DNA of 64,000 nt from Treponema pectinovorum (lineage in GTDB: Bacteria > Spirochaetota > Spirochaetia > Treponematales > Treponemataceae), in the NCBI RefSeq assembly GCF_900497595.1, contig NZ_UFQO01000007.1, positions 1 to 64,000 of the forward strand, in the 5' to 3' direction. The notes under the pieces were generated by a model. That model ran no database searches. It worked only from the letters and a program-made list of their open reading frames with translations, and was not told the origin of the DNA. Every line of letters starts with the position of its first letter. Positions within the stretch are counted from its first letter, which is position 1. Below, one piece after another: positions 7,450-16,858 of the stretch. The position numbers were made by a program, and so were the translations under genes.

Positions 7450-10286
7450 TGAAACTCTCCCCAAGATTTTCCTTTTTCTACGCTTACCCTTAGCGGAACG
7501 TTTAACTTGATTGTGGTTTCCATCTTTTCGGTCAAAAGTGCTATTGTTTTTTCAATTATTTTTTCGTCATCATCACATTCTAAAATCAATTCATCGTGGA
7601 CCTGTAATAAAAGTTTTGCACCTGTGGAGCTTTTGTTAAGATTGGATGAAACATCTATCATCGCTTTTTTTACAATGTCTGCGGCGCTTCCCTGAATTGG
7701 GCTGTTTTTTGCGATTCGTATGGCACTTTCTTTTTCCATGCGGTTTTTTGAGTTTATTCCGCGTATCCAGCGTTTGCGTCCCATCAGAGTTTGTATGTAG
7801 CCTGTCTGTTCAGCGAGTGCTACATTCCTGTCAAAAAAATCTTTTACTCCAGAATAAACTTTAAAATAGTTTTCTATAAAATTTGCCGCTTCTGAACGGC
7901 TTATGCTCAAATCTTTTGCAAGCGAAAACGCACCCATCCCGTACATCAAACCAAAGTTCAGCGTTTTTGCGTTGCGTCTCATTTCTGCGCTCACTTCATT
8001 CATCGAAACGCCATAGATTAACGACGCTGTAGATTTATGAACATCAACGCCTTGCATAAAAGCTTGGCAGAGATTTTTATCGCCACTAAGATGTGCCAGA
8101 ACCACGAGTTCAATCTGCGCGTAATCTGCAGATATTAAAATTTTGCCCTGGGGTGCTGTAAATGCGGAGCGAATTTTTCGTCCTTCTTCTGAACGCACTG
8201 GAATGTTCTGCAAATTTGGATCTTTTGAAGAAAGCCTGCCTGTTGCGGTTCCTGTTTGCATAAAGGTTGTGTGGATTCTGCCGTGGGTATCTGTCATTTT
8301 GGGCAGAGTTTCCACATAGGTCGAAAGAAGTTTTGATTTTGCTCTATAGTCCAATATCATTTGTGGAACTGTATCCAATGCGCAAAGGCTTTCCAAAACA
8401 TCTGTATCTGTAGAATAGCCAGTCTTTGTCTTTTTTCCTGGAGGAAGAGCGCGCTCTTGGAAGAGAACTGTGCTTAACTGTTTGGGAGAGGCTATGTTGA
8501 ATTCGTGCCCGACTGTTTCGTATATTTCGTTTTCTGCTTTTTGTATTTGAGTTTTTAGTTCTGCTCCATAATTATTTAGAACTTTTGAATCCAAATGAAT
8601 TCCTTCGAGTTCCATCTTTGCGAGTATTGGAAGAACTTTTATTTCGACCTGCGTGTATAAGTCCCAAAGCGATTCTTTTTTTAACGCGTTTTGATAGTAG
8701 TTACATAGTTTGAGCGTAAAGTCGCTGTCTTCTGCGGCATAATTTGCAGCGTCTTCTAATTTTACATCTGCAAAAGTTTTGCCCTTTTCAACAATTTCTT
8801 CAAACTCTGTGCCTTTTAAACCTAGAATCTGCTCGCTCAAAGTTTCCAGCGAATATGGATTTTTTGAAATTCTATCTGGTTCTAAAAGCCAGGCAGCAAT
8901 CATTGTGTCAAAGAGTTTGTATGATGAATTTGCGTTTTCTAAATTTATTATATCCAGCCCATTTGAATAGAGAACTTCTAGGTCAAACTTTGCATTGTGC
9001 ATTGCGATTGTTATATTGGAATCGAATAACCTTTTTAACTGGTCAAAGGCATCCTTTTTTGAAATGAGTTGACGCATAAAAAGCGGGTCTTCGTTTACGA
9101 TTAAAGGCACATAAATTCCGCTGCCTTCTTTGTACGAAAGTGAAAAACCTACAAGGTTTGCTTCTAAGGTGTTTAAACTGTCTGTTTCTGTGTCAAAGGC
9201 TACGATTTTTGAATTTATTGCCTGCGTTACAAAATCTTCTAATGATTTTAAATCTGTGCATAAATTGTACTTGCCTTGATTTTTTTTGAGCAAAGGCGTT
9301 GCGGGAATGTGTCCCGCAGAGGGGGCAGCGGAGGACGGCTCGGCCGGAGCGCGGGGGAGACTTCCCCCTCCTGAATTTTTTAACTCGCTGTAGGTTTTTG
9401 CAAGCGCAGGCAACTCTCGCTTTGTCATTTCTTTTGCAAAATCGCCAAAATTTAAATTTTCTGTGCAAAAATTCTTGAACAAATCCTCGTTTTCAAGCAG
9501 CGGCTCGCTTTTGTTGAGCGGAATATTCTCGTCTAGGGTTATCAATTTTTTTGAAAGAAGCGCCTCGTCTTTTGAAGTGCGAAGTTTTTCGCCGAGACTT
9601 CCCTTTATTTTATCTGCATTTGCAAGGACATTTTCGAGAGTTTCGTACTCGGCTATGAGTTTTACCGCTGTTTTGGGTCCCACGCCTTGAACGCCCGGAA
9701 CATTGTCCGCACTGTCGCCTGTTAGGCTTAGCAAGTCCAGAATCTTTTTTGGTTGAACTCCCCATTCCGAAGCAACGCCGTTTTCGTCGACTTCGACCCA
9801 GGTTTTTGTCTTATCAGGCTTTAAGATATGGATGTTTTTTCCTGCAAGCTGCTGTAAATCTTTGTCTGCACTTAAGATAAGGCAGTGCCTGTTTTGTCTG
9901 TCGCATTGCTTTGCTATTGTTGCTACCACATCGTCTGCTTCAAATCCGTCTACTCGAAGCGGTTTTATGCCAAGCGTTTTGAGGCATTCTTCTATGATTG
10001 GAAATTGCGCTTTTAAATCTTCTGGAGTTTTTGCACGTGTTGCCTTGTATTTGTCGTACATTTGGTGTCGGAATGTTGGCGTTCTGCTGTCCATTGCAGC
10101 GACAAAATATTTTGGTTTGTAGGTTTTAAAAATGATGCTCAAATTCCTGAAAAACCCAAAGATTGCGCTTACATTTTGTCCTTTGGAATCTGTTAGCGGG
10201 CGTGAAAAAAAAGCGTAGTATTCGCGGAATATAAGTCCGTAACTGTCTAATATAAAAACTGTGTTGTCGTCTATAAAATTTTCCAT
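7446..10286 (-). CDS. polA: DNA polymerase I with 5' nuclease and proofreading domains
   Basis: A 946-residue Pol I for repair and Okazaki-fragment processing. The N-terminal 5'-3' exonuclease (about 1-300) has RVDGFEADDVVA and SLTGDSADNVPG. The 3'-5' exonuclease keeps VAFDTETDSL, MHNAKFDLEVL and YAAEDSDFTL, so the proofreading acidic residues are present. The polymerase part has DPNLQNIPVR, ADYAQIELVVLAHLSGD, RRNAKTLNFGLMYGM and LQVHDELILE. Between the two exonuclease domains, residues 306-330 are a Gly/Pro/Ala/Ser insert encoded by a GC-rich block (9296-9373) unlike the rest of the gene. The gene is coupled to coaE downstream. Confidence 0.97.
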   Translation of the reverse strand: MENFIDDNTVFILDSYGLIFREYYAFFSRPLTDSKGQNVSAIFGFFRNLSIIFKTYKPKYFVAAMDSRTPTFRHQMYDKYKATRAKTPEDLKAQFPIIEECLKTLGIKPLRVDGFEADDVVATIAKQCDRQNRHCLILSADKDLQQLAGKNIHILKPDKTKTWVEVDENGVASEWGVQPKKILDLLSLTGDSADNVPGVQGVGPKTAVKLIAEYETLENVLANADKIKGSLGEKLRTSKDEALLSKKLITLDENIPLNKSEPLLENEDLFKNFCTENLNFGDFAKEMTKRELPALAKTYSELKNSGGGSLPRAPAEPSSAAPSAGHIPATPLLKKNQGKYNLCTDLKSLEDFVTQAINSKIVAFDTETDSLNTLEANLVGFSLSYKEGSGIYVPLIVNEDPLFMRQLISKKDAFDQLKRLFDSNITIAMHNAKFDLEVLYSNGLDIINLENANSSYKLFDTMIAAWLLEPDRISKNPYSLETLSEQILGLKGTEFEEIVEKGKTFADVKLEDAANYAAEDSDFTLKLCNYYQNALKKESLWDLYTQVEIKVLPILAKMELEGIHLDSKVLNNYGAELKTQIQKAENEIYETVGHEFNIASPKQLSTVLFQERALPPGKKTKTGYSTDTDVLESLCALDTVPQMILDYRAKSKLLSTYVETLPKMTDTHGRIHTTFMQTGTATGRLSSKDPNLQNIPVRSEEGRKIRSAFTAPQGKILISADYAQIELVVLAHLSGDKNLCQAFMQGVDVHKSTASLIYGVSMNEVSAEMRRNAKTLNFGLMYGMGAFSLAKDLSISRSEAANFIENYFKVYSGVKDFFDRNVALAEQTGYIQTLMGRKRWIRGINSKNRMEKESAIRIAKNSPIQGSAADIVKKAMIDVSSNLNKSSTGAKLLLQVHDELILECDDDEKIIEKTIALLTEKMETTIKLNVPLRVSVEKGKSWGEFH
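9296..9373 (-). repeat. GC-rich segment in frame inside polA
   Basis: A 78-base block of very high GC content inside an AT-rich gene. On the coding strand it contains two inverted repeats: GGGGGAAGTCTCCCCC and TGCGGGACACATTCCCGCA. It encodes a linker rich in Gly, Pro, Ala and Ser between the 5' nuclease and the proofreading domain without breaking the frame. Composition and hairpins resemble the intergenic GC-rich repeats in this window, so an in-frame repeat insertion is my inference. Confidence 0.6.
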
Positions 10287-10340
10287 AATATGAAAAAGAT
10301 TATAGACGGCTTAAAAAAAAACTAAAAGGGGAAAAAGCGA

Positions 10341-11396
10341 TTACAGGTGAATTGAGAATGAAATTGCAAAGCTCTGTTCCCAAATTTCTTTTAGGCTTTC
10401 GCCATTGCTTCCGCTGCTGTCGTCGCCAGTTGGATGAATGTTTGCGCTAACTGCCATTTCTACTTCTGGAGTTACATCGATTGCAAGTCCTGTGTAGAAC
10501 GAATTTCTGAATCTGCCGCTTGAATTTGAACCATCTGACCTAGAAAGAGAAGGAAGAGTTGTCTGAACTCCTGCCGCAAAGTCTAGCGTTGGCTTTACCT
10601 TTGCCACAAAACCATTGTACAAGTTAAAGCCCACTGTTGTAGAAGTTGAAATGTTGTCTCCGCTTGCAAATGTTATTGGAAGGTTTCCTATAAAGCCGTA
10701 AGTAAAGGATTTTGTTATCTTGTACTGTAATTTGTAAGTTCCATAAATTGTGTTTGTGTTGAATTTTACGTCTACTGGACCTGCATCTACGCCAACAAAA
10801 TCTCCGTTCCAACCTGCATATACGCGAGAACTCATTTTTGTGTCTTCTTTAAGTTTGTACGAAATTCCGCCGTTGATAGAAAAATCGGAAAGTTTTGCGC
10901 CGCCAGATTTTGCCCAAAAATAAGAAAGTCCCGCTGTAAAGCCAAATTTCTTATTTACGTTCATTCCAAAATCTGCACCAAGACCTTTTGCATTAAAATT
11001 TATTTCTTGCGGTGTTCCTGCAAAAAAGGTCTGTTTTTTTTGGACTATTTTTCCACGAAAAGCCATGTTCTTTAATCCATAAAGTGCAGAAAAAGTGTTT
11101 TCTGGATCGTCTTCCCAAAGATTTCCGTTCCAAAAAGCGTGAAGTTGTCCGCCGTTTTTAAGGTTGATTGCTGCGGCAAGATTTCCTTTTTTTTCGCTGT
11201 CAAGGCTTACAAGACCATAGAGTTTTGGAAAAAGCAATTTGTTCCAGTCTAAAAGGTTGTCAAAATAGACAGAGTCGTTGTCTACAGAAGATGCAGAACC
11301 AATGTAAAGTTCATCAAATCCAGTTGCTGCAAAAGCTGAAGTTGCCGTGATAATTGCAGCAAAGGTTAAAGCGATTGCTCCTTTTAATAATTTCAT
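10341..11396 (-). CDS. Secreted, probable outer-membrane beta-barrel protein
   Basis: A 351-residue protein with a signal peptide (MKLLKGAIALTFAAIITATS, then AFA cleavage). The mature part has many short amphipathic strands with Gly and aromatics, such as YKLQYKITKSFTYGFIG, and ends ISFSIHL, the terminal strand pattern of an outer-membrane barrel. I do not recognise a specific family; treponemes carry many such paralogues. The start ATG at 11396 is set by AGGAGG four bases upstream. It ends 54 bases before polA on the same strand but is probably a separate unit. Confidence 0.75.
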   Translation of the reverse strand: MKLLKGAIALTFAAIITATSAFAATGFDELYIGSASSVDNDSVYFDNLLDWNKLLFPKLYGLVSLDSEKKGNLAAAINLKNGGQLHAFWNGNLWEDDPENTFSALYGLKNMAFRGKIVQKKQTFFAGTPQEINFNAKGLGADFGMNVNKKFGFTAGLSYFWAKSGGAKLSDFSINGGISYKLKEDTKMSSRVYAGWNGDFVGVDAGPVDVKFNTNTIYGTYKLQYKITKSFTYGFIGNLPITFASGDNISTSTTVGFNLYNGFVAKVKPTLDFAAGVQTTLPSLSRSDGSNSSGRFRNSFYTGLAIDVTPEVEMAVSANIHPTGDDSSGSNGESLKEIWEQSFAISFSIHL

Positions 11397-11569
11397 AATA
11401 CCTCCTATAAAAATCATTTTGGAAAAACCGAATTTCCATTCTGACTTTTTAATTTTAGATTTTCTAACTTTCTAAAATGATAGCAGACGATATTTTCTGT
11501 GCCTAGCGTGGAATTTTGGAGATTTTATGCGCTTTTTTTGTTTTTATTTGATAAAAACGAAACAAAAAG

Positions 11570-11596
11570 TAAACAAAAAATTTTTCAAGCCGACAA
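11570..11596 (+). promoter_or_regulatory. Sigma-28 (FliA) flagellar promoter for fliS
   Basis: TAAA at 11570-11573 and GCCGACAA at 11589-11596 are separated by exactly 15 bases, matching the FliA consensus TAAA-N15-GCCGATAA with one mismatch. It lies 52 bases before the fliS start, so late-class flagellar control of fliS and the next gene is well supported. Confidence 0.85.
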
Positions 11597-11648
11597 TATT
11601 TTCAGAGTAATCTCAAATTTTTGAAAAAAACATGGAGAAAATCGAAAG

Positions 11649-12098
11649 ATGGGATATTTTAACACAAATCCTTATGCGACTTATCAAAACACGGGAATAA
11701 AGACGGCGAGTCAGGGAAAACTCGTAGTTCTTTTGTATGAAGGAGCGATAAAAAATTTGACATCCGCTTTGGAATGTTTTAAAGCAGACGGAACTATACA
11801 AGCCAAAAATATCGAAAAATTCGGCAGTTTTATAATGAAAACTCAAGACATCATAAGCGAACTGGAAGTTAGTTTGGATATGGAAAAGGGTGGTCAAATT
11901 TCTACAAATTTGATGTCGCTCTATGTTTATTTTAATCAGGAACTGATGGCAGCAAATATTTCTAAAGATAAAAAGAAGATTGAATTCGTGCTTAAAATGT
12001 TGAACGAACTTTCTTCTGCATGGAATCAGGCGGCAAACAGTCAGGCTAATTCTCCTGCAAACAGCCGCATTTCTAACGGCTTAAATATTGAGGGGTAA
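11649..12098 (+). CDS. fliS: Flagellin export chaperone FliS
   Basis: A 149-residue cytoplasmic chaperone that binds the C-terminus of flagellin and stops it polymerising before export. The N-terminus NPYATYQNTGIKTASQGKLV and LLYEGAIKNL is the hallmark of FliS, followed by the four-helix body (LEVSLDMEKGGQISTNLMSLY, then FNQELMAANI) and a Ser/Asn-rich tail. The length is typical. It is driven by the sigma-28 promoter at 11570-11596 and is followed three bases later by the FlgN-like gene, forming a small late flagellar operon for the periplasmic flagella. Confidence 0.95.
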   Translation: MGYFNTNPYATYQNTGIKTASQGKLVVLLYEGAIKNLTSALECFKADGTIQAKNIEKFGSFIMKTQDIISELEVSLDMEKGGQISTNLMSLYVYFNQELMAANISKDKKKIEFVLKMLNELSSAWNQAANSQANSPANSRISNGLNIEG

Positions 12099-12101
12099 AC
12101 T

Positions 12102-12590
12102 ATGGAATTGACCAATGCCGAATTTGAAGAAAGGGTTGCAATCTTAAGGCGATTTAAAACTTTGCTTGAGCAGCAACGCAATAAATTTAGAGAATATCTT
12201 CTTGTTTTGGAAAAACAGCAGGATAAAATTGAAAGAGAAGATGGAGATTCGTTAGTTGCTCAAACAGAACTCGAACAGCAGATTGTTTCGAATATTTCTT
12301 GTCTTCAAAAAGTGATTGAACCTATGCAATCAATGTACAATTCAGTTTCTTCTAAAAATCTTGTTTCAACCGAAGACAAAGCTAGCGTTCAGCAAATGCA
12401 AGGTGAACTCGCTTCTTTACAGCAAAAAGTTCTTGAACAGAATGCAAAAAACAGACAACTCTTAAAAAATCACATCGAGCAGATTAAAGAACAATTATTG
12501 AACTTAAAAAAATCAAATCCTTATTTTGGCAAACGCTCTGTGTATTCGCAGTCCAAATCTGTTACCAGCACTTTTGCGATACAAGCATAA
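12102..12590 (+). CDS. FlgN-like flagellar chaperone
   Basis: A 162-residue, almost entirely helical, charged protein with no signal or membrane segment. The heptad-rich body (ERVAILRRFKTLLEQQRNKF and later LQQKVLEQNAKNRQLLKNHI) and the short Ser-rich tail fit the FlgN family, whose members protect the hook-filament junction proteins FlgK and FlgL until export. The position three bases after fliS under the same sigma-28 promoter supports this. The sequence is diverged, so this could instead be another flagellar coiled-coil chaperone. Its last 50 bases are duplicated just downstream. Confidence 0.65.
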   Translation: MELTNAEFEERVAILRRFKTLLEQQRNKFREYLLVLEKQQDKIEREDGDSLVAQTELEQQIVSNISCLQKVIEPMQSMYNSVSSKNLVSTEDKASVQQMQGELASLQQKVLEQNAKNRQLLKNHIEQIKEQLLNLKKSNPYFGKRSVYSQSKSVTSTFAIQA

Positions 12591-12649
12591 TTTTCGTTAA
12601 TATTCATAGTCCAAATCTGTTGCCAGCACTCTTGCAATACAAGCATAAA
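12541..12649 (+). repeat. Diverged tandem duplication of the FlgN-like gene's 3' end
   Basis: The last 50 bases of the gene (from TGTATTCGCAGTCCAAATC through ATACAAGCATAA) reappear at 12599-12649 with only a few substitutions (TATTCATAGTCCAAATCTG through ATACAAGCATAA), including the stop codon. The second copy is outside the reading frame of any gene. Confidence 0.85.
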
Positions 12650-12782
12650 ACAAAAAAATATAATACTGAATGTTGGACAAAAAATTAGTTTTTATAACTC
12701 GTGTCAAAAATTCGCTTATTTATTTGTATATCCTAACGATTTTTATTATATTCTAAAAGAGAACTTTTTTATTGAGGAACAA

Positions 12783-14984
12783 ATGAGCGACGATAAGAAA
12801 AACGGACAGAGCGAAGGTCAAAATCCTAACGAAGAAAAAAACAGCTTACCACAAACTCCTTCTGAGCAAAAAAAATCAGAGCCTTCAAAAAATGAGGGTA
12901 AAAAGCGAGTTCCACGCAAAAATTCTGCACAGAATGACGATCCATATAATTTTTTTAAACTTTCTATAAATGAGCCATCAGAGGATGAAAATAAAAAACA
13001 TGGAAAACGTCCTCAAAGATTCCCTTTTTTTGCGATGGTTTTGATTACCGTTTTTGCTTTTGCTTTTATAAATATGTTCCTAATGCCAAAAGTTGATAAT
13101 TCAATTCCTTTTTCGGAATTTAGACAGCTGGTAGAAAACGGCTCAATAGTTTCTGTTGAATTGGGTGAAAACTCTTTTGTTGGTTACGGTCCAAAAGAAA
13201 GCATTTCTTCTGAAGGAAATGTTGGAAACAATTCGGATTCTGCAATACAACGGTTAAATGAACGTTTTTCTCCTAAACTTTTGTTGCAAGGAGAAAGAGC
13301 ACAAGAAACTCGTAAAGTTTACAGAACCACTGGAGTTTTGATGCAGGACTTTATTCATCTTTTAAACGAAAAAGGTGTTCAATATAAATTTGTAATAAAA
13401 CAGTCGAATTGGTTTACTCAATTGCTTCTAAATCTTGTCCTCCCATTTGGAATAATTTTTCTTATGTACTTTTTTATCTTTCGAAAAATGGGTGGTGGCG
13501 CTGGTGGAATGGGTTCTATCTTTGGAGCAGGTGCAAATAGAGCAAAAGCGGTAGAAGAAGGCAAAGTTAAAACCCGTTTTTCGGATGTAGAAGGTGTTGA
13601 TGAAGCAAAAGACGAATTGATAGAAGTTGTAGATTTCTTAAAAGAACCAAAAAAATACACAGACATCGGTGGAAAAATTCCAAAAGGAGTTCTCCTTGTT
13701 GGCCCTCCTGGAACTGGTAAAACGCTTTTAGCACGTGCCGTTGCAGGCGAAGCTGGCGTTCCGTTCTTTAGCATTTCTGGTTCGGATTTTGTCGAAATGT
13801 TTGTCGGTGTTGGTGCAAGCAGAGTTAGAGATTTGTTCCGTCAGGCTAGAGAAAAAGCGCCTTGTATCGTTTTTATCGATGAAATTGATGCACTTGGTAA
13901 GAGCCGCGTAAACGGTTTTGGCGGTGGCAATGATGAGCGCGAGCAAACTTTGAATCAGCTTTTGGTAGAAATGGATGGTTTTGAAAACGAAAAAGGTCTC
14001 ATCATCCTTGCTGCAACAAACCGCTCTGATATTCTTGACCCTGCTCTGTTGCGACCTGGACGGTTTGACCGTCAGGTTCCTGTTGAAAAACCAGATGTAA
14101 AAGGTCGTGAAGCGATTTTAAGGATTCATGCAAAGAACGTAAAACTCGATAATGATGTTGATTTTGTTTCTATCGCACACGGAACAACTGGTTTTGCTGG
14201 AGCGGATTTGGCAAACGTTGTAAACGAAGCGGCTCTGCTTGCAGTTCGCAACGGAAGAAAAAAAGTTACGATGGACGATTTTAACGAAGCAATCGATAAA
14301 GTCAGCATCGGTTTAAAAAAGAAAAGCCGCAAAGACAACAAAAAAGAGATGCGACTTGTTTCTGTTCATGAAACTGGGCACGCACTTGTTGCAGCATTTA
14401 CGCCAGACTTTGCCCCTGTGAATAAAATCACTGTAGTTCCAAGAAGCCACGGCGTTGGAGGATTTACTCAATATCGCGAGGAAGAAGAAAAGAATTTTAT
14501 GACTCGCAAAGACATAATAAACGAAGTTGACAGTTGTTTAGGCGGGCGCGCAGCAGAAGAAGTTTTGTTGGGAGATATTTCGACAGGAGCTTCAAACGAT
14601 ATTGCGCGTGCAACAGAGTTGATAAAACGCATGATTACCGACTTTGGAATGTCCGAAAAATTCAAAAATATGACTCTTGGCAAAGGCGTTTTAGGTCATC
14701 AAGGGGCAGACCCAAACATTTATAGAGAATTTTCAGAAGAAACACAGCGCTATATCGACGAAGAAATTGCAAAGATAATGGATGAAAGATATTCTCACGT
14801 TTTAAAACTCCTAGGCGAGCACAAAGAACTTTTGGATTACATTGCAAACAGGCTTTTGGAAATTGAAACGATGGACGGCAAAGAATTCTACGAAATCGTA
14901 AAAAACGAACAGCATTGCAAAGAACTCGTTCAAAATCAAGCATCGCCAGAAGTAGCGGCTGCCGTTGACGGCGAAAGCCAATAA
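12783..14984 (+). CDS. ftsH: ATP-dependent zinc metalloprotease FtsH
   Basis: A 733-residue membrane-bound protease that extracts and degrades membrane and short-lived cytoplasmic proteins as a hexamer. After an unusually long charged, Lys/Ser-rich N-terminus, TM1 is at residues 81-101 and TM2 near 213-232. The AAA module shows GPPGTGKT (about 307-314), the Walker [12 protein letters not shown], and the second region of homology [19 protein letters not shown]. The zinc site is HETGH near 529-533, with Thr where most homologues have Ala. A C-terminal tail after the peptidase domain is rich in Gln/Ala. Start: ATG after GAGGAACAA. It is probably co-transcribed with the LolA-like gene. Confidence 0.97.
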   Translation: MSDDKKNGQSEGQNPNEEKNSLPQTPSEQKKSEPSKNEGKKRVPRKNSAQNDDPYNFFKLSINEPSEDENKKHGKRPQRFPFFAMVLITVFAFAFINMFLMPKVDNSIPFSEFRQLVENGSIVSVELGENSFVGYGPKESISSEGNVGNNSDSAIQRLNERFSPKLLLQGERAQETRKVYRTTGVLMQDFIHLLNEKGVQYKFVIKQSNWFTQLLLNLVLPFGIIFLMYFFIFRKMGGGAGGMGSIFGAGANRAKAVEEGKVKTRFSDVEGVDEAKDELIEVVDFLKEPKKYTDIGGKIPKGVLLVGPPGTGKTLLARAVAGEAGVPFFSISGSDFVEMFVGVGASRVRDLFRQAREKAPCIVFIDEIDALGKSRVNGFGGGNDEREQTLNQLLVEMDGFENEKGLIILAATNRSDILDPALLRPGRFDRQVPVEKPDVKGREAILRIHAKNVKLDNDVDFVSIAHGTTGFAGADLANVVNEAALLAVRNGRKKVTMDDFNEAIDKVSIGLKKKSRKDNKKEMRLVSVHETGHALVAAFTPDFAPVNKITVVPRSHGVGGFTQYREEEEKNFMTRKDIINEVDSCLGGRAAEEVLLGDISTGASNDIARATELIKRMITDFGMSEKFKNMTLGKGVLGHQGADPNIYREFSEETQRYIDEEIAKIMDERYSHVLKLLGEHKELLDYIANRLLEIETMDGKEFYEIVKNEQHCKELVQNQASPEVAAAVDGESQ

Positions 14985-15015
14985 AATTAAAATTATAAAA
15001 AATCCGTGGGGAATT

Positions 15016-15687
15016 ATGAAAAAAATTCTTTTTTTAGTGGCATTTATTTGTTTTTGCTCAACCGCTTTTTCTCAAAATATACTTACGGCGGCCGCATTCT
15101 TTCAGACAGTTTCTGCCGAGTACGAAAAGATAAACGACTGCGAAGCGAATATGTCTATACGAGCACCTAAAACTTCGATGGAAGGCAAGTTTTCTTTTAA
15201 AAAGCCAAATCTTTTACGCATAGATTTTTCAAAACCAGAAGACCAAGTTATCTGCTTTAATGGCGATATGCTTACGATTTATCTTCCGGGGCAGGCTGCA
15301 ATTTTAAATCAGTCTGTGGGTTCTTCTCCTAATAACGCAGCAAATCTTGCAACTCCACAGGGGCTTGCTCTTATGTCGCGCTATTATTCAGTTGCTTACG
15401 AAGTTGGGCAGGAAAGTGTGCCTTTAGAAGAGGGAAGCAGCGAGATGGTTATAAAATTGGTTTTGAGTCGCAGAAATTCAACAGAGGCTTTCCGTTATAT
15501 AAACCTTGCAATCTCGCCAGACACAAAATTGATAAGGCGAATTGAAGCAGTAACTCCACAGAACGAAAGATTCCGATTCGATTTTTCAAATTATTCTATA
15601 AACAAAGGAATTTCTGATCAGAGGTTTATATACGATCCTCCGACATCTGCAAATAACTACAACAATTTTTTGTTTACAGAACAATGA
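15016..15687 (+). CDS. LolA-like periplasmic lipoprotein carrier
   Basis: A 223-residue periplasmic protein: signal MKKILFLVAFICFCSTAFS, then ILTAAAFFQTVSAEYEKIND, MSIRAPKTSMEGKFSFKKPN and LLRIDFSKPEDQVICFNGD. This matches the LolA/outer-membrane lipoprotein-sorting family, an open barrel that ferries lipoproteins across the periplasm. The start is the ATG after GGGG at 15016; upstream codons overlap the ftsH end. The arginine that LolA uses to hold cargo cannot be assigned by eye. Treponemes are lipoprotein-rich, so such a carrier is expected. Confidence 0.78.
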   Translation: MKKILFLVAFICFCSTAFSQNILTAAAFFQTVSAEYEKINDCEANMSIRAPKTSMEGKFSFKKPNLLRIDFSKPEDQVICFNGDMLTIYLPGQAAILNQSVGSSPNNAANLATPQGLALMSRYYSVAYEVGQESVPLEEGSSEMVIKLVLSRRNSTEAFRYINLAISPDTKLIRRIEAVTPQNERFRFDFSNYSINKGISDQRFIYDPPTSANNYNNFLFTEQ

Positions 15688-15769
15688 TTTACAAAACGAT
15701 GATTTGCAAAAACGGTGATATAAAAAGTCTATTCAACTAATTTCTAATTTCAAAAAAGGTGGGAACGCA

Positions 15770-16858
15770 ATGGAAAGTTACGGAGCAATTTTAAGAAAAA
15801 AGCGAGAAGAAAAAGGTCTGGATTTTGATACGATTTCCAGAGACACTTCAATCGCTTCGAATTATCTTAAAGCTCTTGAAGAAGAAGATTCCGCAGCGTT
15901 TCCTGGAGAGCCTTATCTTGTAGGTTTTTTGAGAAATTACTCGGAGTATCTTGAACTCGACACTCCAAGACTTCTTCAACTTTACCATTCAAAAGTTTTG
16001 CAAGAATCTCCTGTGCCGGCAGGTCTTATCGTTCATGAAAGGCCAAAATATGTTTTTCCTCTTATAATCGCGCTTGTTTGCGTTTTTTGTTTGGCAGGAG
16101 TTTTTGGAGCAATTTTTTATGCAAAACACAAGACTTCAAAAAACGCTTCTGAGTATTCGCTTCAAAAATCTGTAGGAACAAAGCGATATGAACTTTCAGA
16201 AAAACCTTTGCAAGCACGCTTATACAAAGGTGATCAGTTGATTTTGGGAACTCTTGCTGGAAATGTTGTTGTTACAGTTGCGAATACTCAAAATACTTTG
16301 GGCTTAGAAACTCCGGCGGGCATTCAATATATAGAACTTTCGGAAGAACTTGAGGTCGATGTTGACGGCGATTCCGTTCCAGAAATGATTGTTTACGTTT
16401 CTGATGTTTCTTCGGATTCAAATGACAGAGGAGCGGAAGTGAGAATTCTTTTAAAGAGCGAAAAAAATGCGGTTTTAGGCGAAACAAAAACTTCCGAAAT
16501 TCCAAATGCACAAGACTTGCCAGAAAATAAAAAACGAATTGTAATTTTTGAAGACACAAGAGCATATCCGTTTACAATTCGTGCGGATTTTAGAGCAGGT
16601 TGTGTGTTCCGTTATAGAGTAGATAGAAAAGATGCTGAAGAAGATTATTTTGCAAACGGCGACACCGTAAATATGACTGCAAACAATGGAGTTAGAATGT
16701 GGATTTCTAACGGAAATACCGTAAAATTGCAGATTTTTGCCGATTCTAAAACTTACGATTTGGGCGTAACAAAGGCCGGCGAAGTTATTGTTCAAGATAT
16801 ACGCTGGATAAAAGACACCGACGGAAAATACAAATTGGTGATAAATGAAATCGAGTAA
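15770..16858 (+). CDS. RodZ-like cytoskeletal membrane protein
   Basis: A 362-residue protein with RodZ architecture. Residues 1-70 are a helix-turn-helix of the RodZ type (YGAILRKKREEKGLDFDTIS, then LKALEEEDSAAFPGEPYLVG), the part that contacts MreB. A membrane helix spans about 94-117. The periplasmic C-terminus (after about 250) carries the DUF4115-like beta domain with FTIRADFRAGCVFRYRVDRK and VRMWISNGNTVKLQIFAD. It overlaps the start of rimO by 14 bases, so the two are translated together. In this family the protein links MreB to cell-shape synthesis. Confidence 0.8.
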   Translation: MESYGAILRKKREEKGLDFDTISRDTSIASNYLKALEEEDSAAFPGEPYLVGFLRNYSEYLELDTPRLLQLYHSKVLQESPVPAGLIVHERPKYVFPLIIALVCVFCLAGVFGAIFYAKHKTSKNASEYSLQKSVGTKRYELSEKPLQARLYKGDQLILGTLAGNVVVTVANTQNTLGLETPAGIQYIELSEELEVDVDGDSVPEMIVYVSDVSSDSNDRGAEVRILLKSEKNAVLGETKTSEIPNAQDLPENKKRIVIFEDTRAYPFTIRADFRAGCVFRYRVDRKDAEEDYFANGDTVNMTANNGVRMWISNGNTVKLQIFADSKTYDLGVTKAGEVIVQDIRWIKDTDGKYKLVINEIE

